A DNA stretch of 52,268 nucleotides from Bacillota bacterium (GTDB lineage: Bacteria; Bacillota_I; Bacilli_A; RF39; UBA660). A program made the position numbers and the translations under genes. Below the pieces are notes generated by a model. That model had not been told where the DNA came from, did not search any database, and saw nothing but the letters and a program-made list of their open reading frames with translations. The stretch lies in contig SVAX01000008.1 in assembly GCA_015059155.1 (NCBI GenBank), forward strand, positions 1-52,268. The letters run 5' to 3'. Shown in pieces: positions 43,616-50,744 of this stretch (its first letter is position 1; every line of letters begins with the position of its first letter).

Positions 43616-43907
43616 ATTTTGTCCTTAATTCTAATGGGTCTAAATTTATAATTTCTATATTGTATTTATTTTTTAAATTCTTCTTTATGTTATCAACTAA
43701 CTCGTTTGAAATATTGATATTTACATTAATATATTCTAAACAAGTATTAATTATTTTATTTAAAGATTTTTCCCATAAAGTAGAGTTATTAAATCCTGAA
43801 TAAACATAGAATGCAACTAAATCAGGAATAGAGATTTTCTCTATATAATTTTCAATTTCTTTAAAATGATTATTTATTACTTTATCGTATTCTTTTTCAT
43901 TAAACAT
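43614..43907 (-). CDS. Unknown small protein divergent from an XRE regulator
   Basis: 97 residues, soluble, helical and acidic/basic mixed: FNEKEYDKVINNHFKEIENYIEKI, then DLVAFYVYSGFNNSTLWEKSLNKI and a Lys-rich end. Not recognised. I start at the ATG at 43907, which has an AAAGGA ribosome site; longer frames reach 44051 but run through the promoter and operator region. It is divergent from the XRE-type gene at 44023 with a 15-bp palindrome between them. The pairing recalls toxin-antitoxin or repressor-effector units; no toxin motif is visible. Confidence 0.55.
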   Translation of the reverse strand: MFNEKEYDKVINNHFKEIENYIEKISIPDLVAFYVYSGFNNSTLWEKSLNKIINTCLEYINVNINISNELVDNIKKNLKNKYNIEIINLDPLELRTK

Positions 43908-43946
43908 AATATATTCTTCCTTTCTATTCATAATAACATTATAACA

Positions 43947-43961
43947 CACATTGACAATGTG
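43947..43961. promoter_or_regulatory. 15-bp palindrome between divergent genes (candidate operator)
   Basis: CACATTGACAATGTG is a perfect palindrome (7-bp arms, one central base). It lies just upstream of TATAAT of the leftward gene (minus strand, 43937-43942) and 62 nt before the XRE gene. Confidence 0.65.
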
Positions 43962-44022
43962 GGTATTGAGTTTTTGAAGAAAATTTAATTTATAATGAAA
44001 ATAGATTAGATAGGAGATAATT

Positions 44023-44238
44023 ATGAAAGTTAGTTTGAAAGAATATGGCAAAGCAAATTTTATGAAATTTATTAGAGAATCTACTGGTTTAACTCAAAAA
44101 GAGTTTGGTGAATTAATAAATAAAAGTGAAAGAACAATACAAGAGTATGAATCAGGAAGTATTAATTTTACATCTGATGTTTTAGAAGAAATAACAAAGA
44201 AAACAAATGTAAATATAATTGCAGAAAAAAGAGATTAA
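44023..44238 (+). CDS. Small XRE-family helix-turn-helix regulator
   Basis: 71 residues, nearly all one HTH_3 (Cro/C1-type) domain: FMKFIRESTGLTQKEFGELINKSERTIQEYESGSINF (13-49), followed by a short helix and the tail INVNIIAEKRD. An AGGAGA ribosome site precedes the ATG. It likely binds the palindrome at 43947-43961 and represses itself and the divergent gene, by analogy with phage and toxin-antitoxin repressors (inference). A weak terminator (44230-44254) follows before the SOS promoter. Confidence 0.8.
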   Translation: MKVSLKEYGKANFMKFIRESTGLTQKEFGELINKSERTIQEYESGSINFTSDVLEEITKKTNVNIIAEKRD

Positions 44239-44254
44239 AAAATTTCTTTTTTTT
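44230..44254 (+). terminator. Weak intrinsic terminator
   Basis: AGAGATT pairs with AATTTCT (one G-T pair) around AAAA, then a T run; overlaps the XRE stop codon. Confidence 0.55.
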
Positions 44255-44259
44255 ACCAC

Positions 44260-44288
44260 TAGACACGAACAAATATTCGTGATAAAAT
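44260..44288 (+). promoter_or_regulatory. SOS promoter with LexA box upstream of the Y-family polymerase
   Basis: TAGACA (44260-44265), 17-nt spacer, TAAAAT (44283-44288). The spacer begins with CGAACAAATATTCG (44266-44279), matching the lexA-region box at 15800-15813 at 12 of 14 positions, in exactly the same place relative to -35 and -10. Confidence 0.87.
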
Positions 44289-44304
44289 ATTTTTGGTGGT
44301 AAAG

Positions 44305-45561
44305 ATGAATAGGGTATATTTGTGTATTGATTTAAAAACATTTTATGCATCAGTTGAATGTGTAGAGAGAAATTTAGATCCATTTAAAACTGATTTAGTT
44401 GTTGCTGATAAATCAAGAGGAGATGGAGCTATATGTCTTGCAATAAGCCCTAAAATGAAATTAAGGGGTATTAAGAATAGATGTAGAATGTGGGAGATAC
44501 CTAAAAGTGTAAAGCCAATTATTGCTAAACCTAGAATGATTTTGTATATGAAATACTCTGCAAGAATATATGAAATATACTTAAAATATGTAGATAAAAA
44601 AGATATACATTATTATTCAATAGATGAGGCTTTTTTAGATATTACTACTTATTTAAATATGTATAAAAAAACACCTGTTGAACTAGCAAAAATAATTATG
44701 GGTGATATAAAAAAGACTACAGGAATTTCTTCTGCAACAGGAATAGGAACTAATATGTATTTATCAAAAATAGCTTTAGACATAACTGCAAAACATAGTA
44801 AAGATAATATTGGCTATTTAGATGAAGAAATATATAAAGAAGAGTTGTGGCATCATTTACCTTTAACTGATTTTTGGCAAATAGGTAGAGGTATAGAAAC
44901 AAGATTAAATAAACTCCATTTAAAAGATATGTATGATATAGCACATTGTGATGAAAAAAAACTTTATAAAGAATTTGGTATTAATGCAGAATTAATTATT
45001 GACCATTCCAAAGGAATAGAAACTTGTAAAATTGCTGATATCAAATCTTATAAGACAAAGACTAAATCAGTTTCTAATAGTCAAATACTTAAAAGAGATT
45101 ATAATTATATAGATGCAAGAAAAATATTAATTGAAATGATAGATGCTTTAGTTCTTAAATTAGTAGATAAAAATTATTGTGCATCTTCTATAGGTATATA
45201 TATAGGTTATACAAAAGATATAATACCACCTTTAAAGTTTACAAAAAAATTTGAGCAGGAAACAAATAGTTTTACAAAAATATTAAATGTAGTTCTTTCA
45301 GAATACGATTATAGGATAAAAGAAGATTTTTTAATTAGAAGAATCATAATTAGTTTTGGTGATGTTAAAATTAAGAAATATGAACAATTAGATTTGTTTG
45401 CTACAAACTTAATAGAAGAACAAGATAATAAAATAGAAAAAGTAATGAATTTAATAAAATCTAAATTTGGAAATAATTCTATTCTTCGTGGAGTAAGTTT
45501 TACTGAAGGCGCAAATCAAAGATATAGAAATAAATTAGTTGGAGGACATAATGCAGAATAG
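44305..45561 (+). CDS. Y-family DNA polymerase, UvrX/UmuC type (translesion synthesis)
   Basis: A 418-residue error-prone polymerase. Metal-binding residues are Asp9 (LCIDLKTFYASVE) and Asp107-Glu108 (YYSIDEAFLDIT). SSATGIGTNMYLSKIALDITAK covers the fingers/palm edge, and a helix-hairpin-helix follows (FWQIGRGIETRLNKL). QLDLF in the C-terminal part is a sliding-clamp binding motif. The YolD-like partner downstream and the family details fit Bacillus UvrX/YqjW more than DinB. I start at ATG 44305 with GGTGG ribosome site; a TTG at 44293 is inside that site. Controlled by the LexA box at 44266. Confidence 0.93.
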   Translation: MNRVYLCIDLKTFYASVECVERNLDPFKTDLVVADKSRGDGAICLAISPKMKLRGIKNRCRMWEIPKSVKPIIAKPRMILYMKYSARIYEIYLKYVDKKDIHYYSIDEAFLDITTYLNMYKKTPVELAKIIMGDIKKTTGISSATGIGTNMYLSKIALDITAKHSKDNIGYLDEEIYKEELWHHLPLTDFWQIGRGIETRLNKLHLKDMYDIAHCDEKKLYKEFGINAELIIDHSKGIETCKIADIKSYKTKTKSVSNSQILKRDYNYIDARKILIEMIDALVLKLVDKNYCASSIGIYIGYTKDIIPPLKFTKKFEQETNSFTKILNVVLSEYDYRIKEDFLIRRIIISFGDVKIKKYEQLDLFATNLIEEQDNKIEKVMNLIKSKFGNNSILRGVSFTEGANQRYRNKLVGGHNAE

Positions 45562-45862
45562 AGTAGATAGAGCAAAGCAATTTTTACCATTTGATGCTTT
45601 AAGTGGATTTAGAGATTATTTAAATAATGCAGAAAAAATAAAGCAAGAAAAAAAGGTATTAAGTGATGATATTGAAAATTATATAAATAATGAGTTATCT
45701 AAATTAAAAAAAGGAGATAGTGTGATAATAAAATATTATTATGGCATTGAATATTTAGAAATATCAGGTGTCATAAAAAAAATAGATAATGTTGAAAAAT
45801 GCATTTTTCTTTTAAATAGTAAAATTGATTTTGAAGATATTTTAGATATAAGAAAAAACTAG
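45551..45862 (+). CDS. YolD-like protein
   Basis: 103 residues starting NRVDRAKQFLPFDALSGFRDYL, which fits the YolD-like family (small beta-barrel-type proteins encoded beside UvrX/UmuC polymerases in Firmicutes and their phages). YolD-like proteins are suggested to act as UmuD-like accessory factors. GDSVIIKYYYGIEYLEISGVIKKID is the conserved strand region. The ATG at 45551 lies inside the polymerase gene (11-nt overlap) and follows GGAGGA, so translation is coupled. Cotranscribed from the SOS promoter. Confidence 0.85.
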   Translation: MQNRVDRAKQFLPFDALSGFRDYLNNAEKIKQEKKVLSDDIENYINNELSKLKKGDSVIIKYYYGIEYLEISGVIKKIDNVEKCIFLLNSKIDFEDILDIRKN

Positions 45863-45878
45863 AATTTCTAGTTTTTTT
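45853..45878. terminator. Bidirectional terminator between convergent genes
   Basis: AAAAACTAGAA pairs with TTCTAGTTTTT around one T. Confidence 0.8.
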
Positions 45879-46305
45879 CGTTTGCTAATAATTCATAAGC
45901 AGAAATATTATATTTTTTACAGATAGTATATAGAGTCATTGTAGATATTAGATTTATACCTAACTCATAATTACTATAAGTAGTATTTGATATACCACAT
46001 TCGTTTGCCACGTCTTTTTGTGTTAAGTTTAATTCTTTTCTAAGTTTTTTTAAGGATTTTCCTGTTTTGATAGGGTCAACTTTAATCTTTTTATTAATCA
46101 TTGAATTGTTTCTTGTTAAGCCCATAACAAAATCTATAGAATAATTATACAAATTGCAAAATTCAATTAGTTTTGGTAGAGGAATAATATCATTATTATT
46201 TTCCCAACCAGAAATAGTTTTTCTTGTTATACCAAAAATTTTTCCTAATTCTTTTTGAGTCATTTCTAATTCTTCACGACAAAGTTTTAAATTATTTTCA
46301 AACAT
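45868..46305 (-). CDS. Regulator with two tandem XRE helix-turn-helix domains
   Basis: 145 residues. HTH one: NLKLCREELEMTQKELGKIFGITRKTISGWENNNDIIP (5-42). HTH two: SLKKLRKELNLTQKDVANECGISNTTYSNYELGINLIS (83-120). Each is followed by the LPKLIEFCNLYN / MTLYTICKKYN helix with 'S-x-D/E-x-hydrophobic' typical of Cro/C1 proteins. A single protein with two DNA-binding domains could bind a long or asymmetric operator as a monomer. The intergenic region to the divergent gene at 46411 has inverted repeats that may be its site. Confidence 0.85.
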   Translation of the reverse strand: MFENNLKLCREELEMTQKELGKIFGITRKTISGWENNNDIIPLPKLIEFCNLYNYSIDFVMGLTRNNSMINKKIKVDPIKTGKSLKKLRKELNLTQKDVANECGISNTTYSNYELGINLISTMTLYTICKKYNISAYELLANEKN

Positions 46306-46325
46306 AGTTAATCACCATATTAATT

Positions 46326-46364
46326 TTCCCATTGTTTAAGAATTTATTAACAAAAGGCTGGGAA
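46326..46364. promoter_or_regulatory. Inverted repeats in the divergent intergenic region
   Basis: TTCCCA (46326-46331) and TGGGAA (46359-46364) flank TTGTT (46333-46337) and AACAA (46349-46353), giving nested inverted repeats between the tandem-HTH regulator and the 46411 operon. Confidence 0.45.
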
Positions 46365-46378
46365 TAATGGATTTATTG

Positions 46379-46387
46379 TGATATAAT
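46379..46387 (+). promoter_or_regulatory. Extended -10 promoter of the surface-protein operon
   Basis: TGATATAAT (TGN plus TATAAT) 23 nt before the ATG at 46411; the GAGAGGAG ribosome site follows. Confidence 0.6.
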
Positions 46388-46410
46388 GAATAATAGAGAG
46401 GAGTAGATGA

Positions 46411-46875
46411 ATGAGTAGTGAGATAATAGCAAAGGCAATTACTTCAATAGCATTTGGAATTACAGGTGCAATATTTATAACACCAATATTTATATTTTTA
46501 AGAAAAATTATATATGGTCCTACAATTAACAAAAAATTGTTAGAGAAGGTAAAAGAAAAAGGTAATGTAGTCGTTGCAAAATTAGTTAAACATTATGACC
46601 AATATAATCATAGTGGAGCATACAAAAATGTAAGTGGTAAAGAAATAGGTATTTATGAATACGAAGTTAATGGTCGCAAATATAAATATAGATTTATAAC
46701 TATAAATGGACTACAAGAAGAACTAACACTTTATTATCTAAAAAATCCAAGAAAGGCATCAGTAGCAAAAGAATTATTTATAACTCAAAGGTCTCCTTGG
46801 ATGCTTTCATTTTTAATTATTGGATTTATATCTTGGTTTATTGCTTTTATATGTTTAATTAATATGAATATTTAA
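46411..46875 (+). CDS. DUF3592-like membrane protein
   Basis: 154 residues. A membrane segment near 8-30 (AITSIAFGITGAIFITPIFIFL), a soluble stretch with VVVAKLVKHYDQYNH...KEIGIYEYEVNGRKYKYRF and LTLYYLKNPRKASV, and a second membrane segment at 130-152 (MLSFLIIGFISWFIAFICLI). The 'VVxAKLV...YEYEVNGxxY...L.YxxxNP' pattern resembles DUF3592 proteins, whose function is unknown. First gene of a run of six co-directional genes (to 50204) with short gaps and individual ribosome sites. Confidence 0.6.
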   Translation: MSSEIIAKAITSIAFGITGAIFITPIFIFLRKIIYGPTINKKLLEKVKEKGNVVVAKLVKHYDQYNHSGAYKNVSGKEIGIYEYEVNGRKYKYRFITINGLQEELTLYYLKNPRKASVAKELFITQRSPWMLSFLIIGFISWFIAFICLINMNI

Positions 46876-46892
46876 TTTTAAGGAGTGGTAAT

Positions 46893-47219
46893 ATGAACGG
46901 AAAAATTATTATAAAAAAACCAAATATTTGTGTAGCTGTTTTAAAAATAAATGATAAAGTTCAACAATTAGGAGCATTTAATTCTAGTAAAGAATTAGAA
47001 TTTCCTTATGGAACATATAAAATTAATGTAGGAATAGAAATATCTGATACAGGACATATTGGTATGGAACATGGTCATTCACATTGGTCAGATGTTGAAT
47101 GGGCTTGGAAAGAAGATAAAGAATTAGTTGTAGATGAAAAAATAAGTGTTATTAAAATAAAAAGAAAATGGCATTTGTTAAAACATATTACAACAGAAGC
47201 AGTAATTGTAAAAAAATAA
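46893..47219 (+). CDS. Unknown small beta-rich protein
   Basis: 108 residues without a signal peptide or membrane segment. GKIIIKKPNICVAVLKIND, then FPYGTYKINVGIEI and DEKISVIKIKRKW suggest beta strands; the middle GHIGMEHGHSHWSDVEWAWK is rich in His and Trp and could bind a metal, which is speculation. Not recognised. An AAGGAGTGG ribosome site lies before the ATG. It is 17 nt from the preceding gene and 24 nt from the next, so part of the same transcript. Confidence 0.6.
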   Translation: MNGKIIIKKPNICVAVLKINDKVQQLGAFNSSKELEFPYGTYKINVGIEISDTGHIGMEHGHSHWSDVEWAWKEDKELVVDEKISVIKIKRKWHLLKHITTEAVIVKK

Positions 47220-47243
47220 TTATCAAAATTAGGAGGTAAATAT

Positions 47244-47495
47244 ATGGCAAAAAAAGGTAAAAGTATTTTGAATAAAAAAATAGATGTAAATAAAGAAATT
47301 GATTTGAATAAAGAAATTGAGCCAAAAGCAACTATTTATGGATTAATGATAGGAGCTGTTGTTGGAATGATTTTATCATTAATATTTAAAGTGGATTTAG
47401 GATTTGTTTATGGAATATTACCCGGATTTTTTGTTGGGGTCATAATAGATAGTTGTAATGCTGAAAATAAGAAAAAGAAAAGAAAGAAAAAATAA
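47244..47495 (+). CDS. Small two-segment membrane protein
   Basis: 83 residues. A charged N terminus with a repeated pattern (DVNKEIDLNKEIEPK), two membrane segments (about 31-47 ATIYGLMIGAVVGMILSL and 52-69 LGFVYGILPGFFVGVII) with several small residues, and a very basic end (KKKKRKKK). Not recognised. AGGAGG precedes the ATG. The Gly-rich hairpin resembles small membrane proteins of the glycine-zipper kind, but no function follows from that. Confidence 0.6.
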   Translation: MAKKGKSILNKKIDVNKEIDLNKEIEPKATIYGLMIGAVVGMILSLIFKVDLGFVYGILPGFFVGVIIDSCNAENKKKKRKKK

Positions 47496-47516
47496 AAAGA
47501 AAGGTAGTGAAATAAA

Positions 47517-48200
47517 GTGAAAAGAAAACTTATTTTAAGTTTAATGTGTGGATTTTTAATTATAAGTTTTGCTACAGGTTGTACTAAAGGCAAAGAAGAA
47601 ATAGAAAATGTAAATAATGAAAATAGTATAGAATCTAATAATAACGAACAACCTACAACAAATATAGAAAATTGGGGGGTACAAGAAAATATAGTTGCTA
47701 GAAAAAATAGTATAACAACAACTGCTTGGATTAAATTTCCTACATTAAGTGGTATAGTTAGAGGTACAGGAAAAATAGCATATCAAAAAGATAAAACTTT
47801 AGTAATTTTAGATGCAGAAAGAGAAACAGGTTCTCCACAATTGTTGGAAGATAATATAGAAAATGTTTTTCCTAGTTATTTTGAACAAACTAAAGTAATC
47901 ATAGACGCTTATAGACAAATGAATTATGATAATTTTGATTTTCAAGTAAATCAAAAAGAAAAGATTAAAATTAACGATTATGAAATGGTAAAATTTACAG
48001 GTAAACACACATATACATTCAAAGATGTAAATACATTTGAAGTTGAAAATGTTGAATTAAATTTTGTTGCTTATGCTACAAAATTAAAAAGTAATGGTGC
48101 TGTTGTTTATTGGATAGTGATTGATGAATCTGAAGAACAATCATTAACGAGTACAATAGAAGAATATTCAAAAAATATGGCTTATTCATTACATGAATAG
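47517..48200 (+). CDS. Lipoprotein of unknown function
   Basis: 227 residues with GTG start. The signal peptide KRKLILSLMCGFLIISFATGC ends in a lipobox (FATG|C22), so it is anchored on the outer face of the membrane. An Asn/Glu-rich linker (22-48) is followed by a globular domain of about 175 residues (AWIKFPTLSGIVRGTGKIAYQ, EKIKINDYEMVKFTGKHTYTF). Not recognised. A GAAAGGTAG site precedes the start, 21 nt after the previous gene. The next gene also encodes a lipoprotein with a related signal peptide but a different body. Confidence 0.75.
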   Translation: MKRKLILSLMCGFLIISFATGCTKGKEEIENVNNENSIESNNNEQPTTNIENWGVQENIVARKNSITTTAWIKFPTLSGIVRGTGKIAYQKDKTLVILDAERETGSPQLLEDNIENVFPSYFEQTKVIIDAYRQMNYDNFDFQVNQKEKIKINDYEMVKFTGKHTYTFKDVNTFEVENVELNFVAYATKLKSNGAVVYWIVIDESEEQSLTSTIEEYSKNMAYSLHE

Positions 48201-48216
48201 ATGGGAGTTAAATAAA

Positions 48217-48942
48217 ATGAAGAAAATAGTATTAAGTTTAGTTTGTGGAATATTAATTTTAGGAATAGCTACAGGATGTGGTAATTCTAGTTTAGGTGGT
48301 AGTGGTAATGTAAACACAATAGATAATGAAATAAATTATTTTGAAATAAGTAATAAAAAAATCTATATAACAAAAGATTTAGAAGAATTTGTAATGCAAT
48401 TAAAAGGTTTAGGATGTAATTTGTCTGCTGAATATACCAATTTAACAGGTCAATTAGAAATTGATGATATTAATTCAAAAGATAATAAATTCTATTCTTT
48501 AGAGAGTCAAGGGTCAGGACAAATTGTTAATATTGAATGTCCGGGTGAACAAAGTTATGATAGTATTACTATGTCGTTATTTTTAGAAATGACAGAACAA
48601 CCTGATGGAACTGACCAAAATTTAGGATTGTATGTTGATAGACCTATTCGTACTTGGTCAATATCATCTTCAAATAGAAATGCTAAAGTTGGTGGAAGTA
48701 AAGGAACTTTATTATTAGGAGATGATCCTAGTAGTAGTAATATAAATGATATAGAAAAATTATTTGGTAAAAACTATGAGTATGATACAGATAGACACGA
48801 TAGAATAGAAGAAATTGAATATGAAAATGAAGGACAAGCATATTCTTATGATTTAAGAGTAAAATATGCATCAAATTCAGATAATACAGGTCAAAGAATT
48901 ACATATTTTTCAATAACTGAAAATGACTATTGGAGAAGTTAG
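48217..48942 (+). CDS. Lipoprotein of unknown function
   Basis: 241 residues. Signal peptide KKIVLSLVCGILILGIATGC with lipobox ATG|C. A Ser/Gly-rich linker, then a domain with KKIYITKDLEEFVMQLKGLGCNLS and a later GSKGTLLLGDDPSSSNINDIEKLFGKNYEYD segment. The latter resembles the 'start of a short beta domain with a GD...LG' found in many Firmicute lipoproteins. Not otherwise recognised. I use the ATG at 48217 with GGGAG ribosome site; an ATG at 48193 overlaps the preceding gene and would spoil the signal peptide. Confidence 0.75.
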   Translation: MKKIVLSLVCGILILGIATGCGNSSLGGSGNVNTIDNEINYFEISNKKIYITKDLEEFVMQLKGLGCNLSAEYTNLTGQLEIDDINSKDNKFYSLESQGSGQIVNIECPGEQSYDSITMSLFLEMTEQPDGTDQNLGLYVDRPIRTWSISSSNRNAKVGGSKGTLLLGDDPSSSNINDIEKLFGKNYEYDTDRHDRIEEIEYENEGQAYSYDLRVKYASNSDNTGQRITYFSITENDYWRS

Positions 48943-48953
48943 GAGTTTATATT

Positions 48954-50204
48954 ATGAATCAAGAAAATAATTTTAATATGCAAGGTAATAATGAAATACC
49001 TAATAATCAACCATTAAATAATACTAATCAAAATTTTAATAATACATTTAATCAACAACCTATTAATACACATTCACAACAAACAACTAGCTATGTACAA
49101 CCAATAATGCAAGAGCCAATACCACAACCTATGAATAATATTGAAAGTGGAAATATTAATAATCAAAACTTAAATAACAAACCACCAAAAAAAATTAATA
49201 TAGGATTAATTATAGGTGTAATTAGTTTGGTAGTAATAGTTATAGTAGTTGGTATTGTACTTTTAACAAGTAATAAAAATAAAGAAAATAATAATACTGA
49301 TACAAATAATAACAATAATAATGTAAATCAAGAAACAAGTAAAAATTCATCTATAAAAAATATGAAAGTTAGTCTTTCTAATATTATTGCTTTAACCAAC
49401 AACAATGAATTATATGTTTATGGAACAGACAATTATGGAGAATTAGGAGTAGGTGATTCTTCATCAAATGTAAACAAAACAACTAAAGTAGCGTCAAATG
49501 TAGTTAGTTTTTATGGCTCTGGCTCACAAACATATTATATAGATTCTAAAGGGGATTTATATATGGCAGGACTGCGTTATACAGGTGGAGTAATAGATAG
49601 TTTTGAAAAAGTAAATTCTAATATAAAAGATGTATCTAGTGTAATTAATTGTGCAGTTGTAATAGATAAAGATAATAATGTACAAGTAAAAGGACCTCAA
49701 AATAGCTATTGTGGATTTACACAAGTATATGAGGAGTTTACTAAAGTTGGAAGTAATGCAAAAGATGTATTAGTACACTATTATAGTAGTGGTTATTTAA
49801 CTAATTCTAATGAATTATATATGAAAACTGACAAAGGAGATAGTTATGTAAAAACTTTAGAAAATGTTAAAGAAATATCAGACACTTATGTATTAACTGA
49901 CAATGGTGAAGTTTATAATATTGAATTTGATGGCGCTTTTACTAAATTAGATGATAATGTAAGTGATATTAATGATACACTTTATATGAAAAAAGATGGA
50001 ACAATATATAATGTAAATAAAAATAAAATAGAAGTAGAAGTTAACTCTATTGATGATATTTGGTATGATGGAGTTGAGTTTGTTAATAATGTTGTTATAT
50101 ATAAGAATAAAGAAAATAAGATAGTTTTACATAGTTCTAATGGTGATGATGTCATAGATAATAATTTAGATAGTTTAAAACAAATATTAAATTATATAAA
50201 ATAA
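48954..50204 (+). CDS. Single-pass surface protein with RCC1-like propeller repeats
   Basis: 416 residues. Residues 1-78 are a cytosolic Asn/Gln/Pro-rich disordered region; one membrane segment at about 83-104 (IGLIIGVISLVVIVIVVGIVLL); an Asn/Thr linker; then an extracellular domain from about 130. That domain contains RCC1-type strands (ALTNNNELYVYGTDNYGELGVGD, YIDSKGDLYMAGL, LTNSNELYMKT, LTDNGEVYNI, MKKDGTIYNV), suggesting a degenerate beta-propeller. Five or six blades can be counted. An AGGAG site precedes the ATG. Last gene of the operon; it may bind a ligand or partner outside the cell, which is inference. Confidence 0.75.
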   Translation: MNQENNFNMQGNNEIPNNQPLNNTNQNFNNTFNQQPINTHSQQTTSYVQPIMQEPIPQPMNNIESGNINNQNLNNKPPKKINIGLIIGVISLVVIVIVVGIVLLTSNKNKENNNTDTNNNNNNVNQETSKNSSIKNMKVSLSNIIALTNNNELYVYGTDNYGELGVGDSSSNVNKTTKVASNVVSFYGSGSQTYYIDSKGDLYMAGLRYTGGVIDSFEKVNSNIKDVSSVINCAVVIDKDNNVQVKGPQNSYCGFTQVYEEFTKVGSNAKDVLVHYYSSGYLTNSNELYMKTDKGDSYVKTLENVKEISDTYVLTDNGEVYNIEFDGAFTKLDDNVSDINDTLYMKKDGTIYNVNKNKIEVEVNSIDDIWYDGVEFVNNVVIYKNKENKIVLHSSNGDDVIDNNLDSLKQILNYIK

Positions 50205-50227
50205 AAAAGATTATTTTGATCTTTTTT
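50203..50227. terminator. Terminator after the RCC1-like gene
   Basis: AAAAAAGAT pairs with ATCTTTTTT around a 7-nt loop; may also serve the convergent XRE gene. Confidence 0.75.
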
Positions 50228-50259
50228 ATTTTTTGTAATCTTTTTTTTATCATAGTCAA

Positions 50260-50607
50260 TTAATTATTGTTTCTTATGTCTAAAATTGCTTGAACATAAG
50301 CATCAACTTTAATTTTTTCTTCAGTGCTTAAGATTTTATAATTATTCAATAAATTATTTTCTTGTTCTGTTAATTTGAAATCACTTGGATTTGGGTTATC
50401 AGTTATATCAAGTAAATAATCAGTTGATGTATTAAAAATTTTAGCCATTTGAATTATAGTAGATGCTTTTGGTTTAATCTTACCACTTATGTATTGACTT
50501 ATAGCTTCTTGTGAAACTTCTAATTCAACTGAAAGTGCTGTAAGTGATTTATTTTTAATTTTTGCTATCTTTTTTAAATTATTCATAGTCGTTTTTTCTT
50601 TTTTCAT
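50260..50607 (-). CDS. XRE-family helix-turn-helix regulator
   Basis: 115 residues. HTH_3 domain at about 9-64: NLKKIAKIKNKSLTALSVELEVSQEAISQYISGKIKPKASTIIQMAKIFNTSTDYLLD. The C-terminal helical tail (LTEQENNLLNNYKILSTEEKIKVDAYVQAIL) is typical of Firmicute Cro/C1-type repressors and probably drives dimer formation. The start at 50607 has a GAGGTG ribosome site. The divergent lipoprotein gene at 50745 shares an intergenic region with three TTGAAGTA half-sites. Confidence 0.85.
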   Translation of the reverse strand: MKKEKTTMNNLKKIAKIKNKSLTALSVELEVSQEAISQYISGKIKPKASTIIQMAKIFNTSTDYLLDITDNPNPSDFKLTEQENNLLNNYKILSTEEKIKVDAYVQAILDIRNNN

Positions 50608-50657
50608 TATACACCTCTTTACATTTTTGAACTTTCTTATAAAAATTATATAATTAT

Positions 50658-50701
50658 TACTTCAAAAATAATTGAAGTATGGTATAATAATAATTGAAGT
50701 A
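50658..50701. promoter_or_regulatory. Three TTGAAGTA half-sites around a -10 box (candidate repressor operator)
   Basis: TACTTCAA (50658-50665, inverted), TTGAAGTA (50672-50679) and TTGAAGTA (50694-50701). The last two lie on either side of TATAAT (50683-50688) and are 22 nt apart, two helical turns. Likely bound by the divergent XRE regulator. Confidence 0.6.
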
Positions 50702-50744
50702 TAACTTAAATAATGAATTAATGTTGAAAGTAGGTTTTAAAGAT

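Noticed and set aside
44266-44279. Coincidental palindrome rather than a LexA box
   Set aside because: It matches the lexA-region box in sequence and in exact position within the promoter, and precedes a typical SOS gene.
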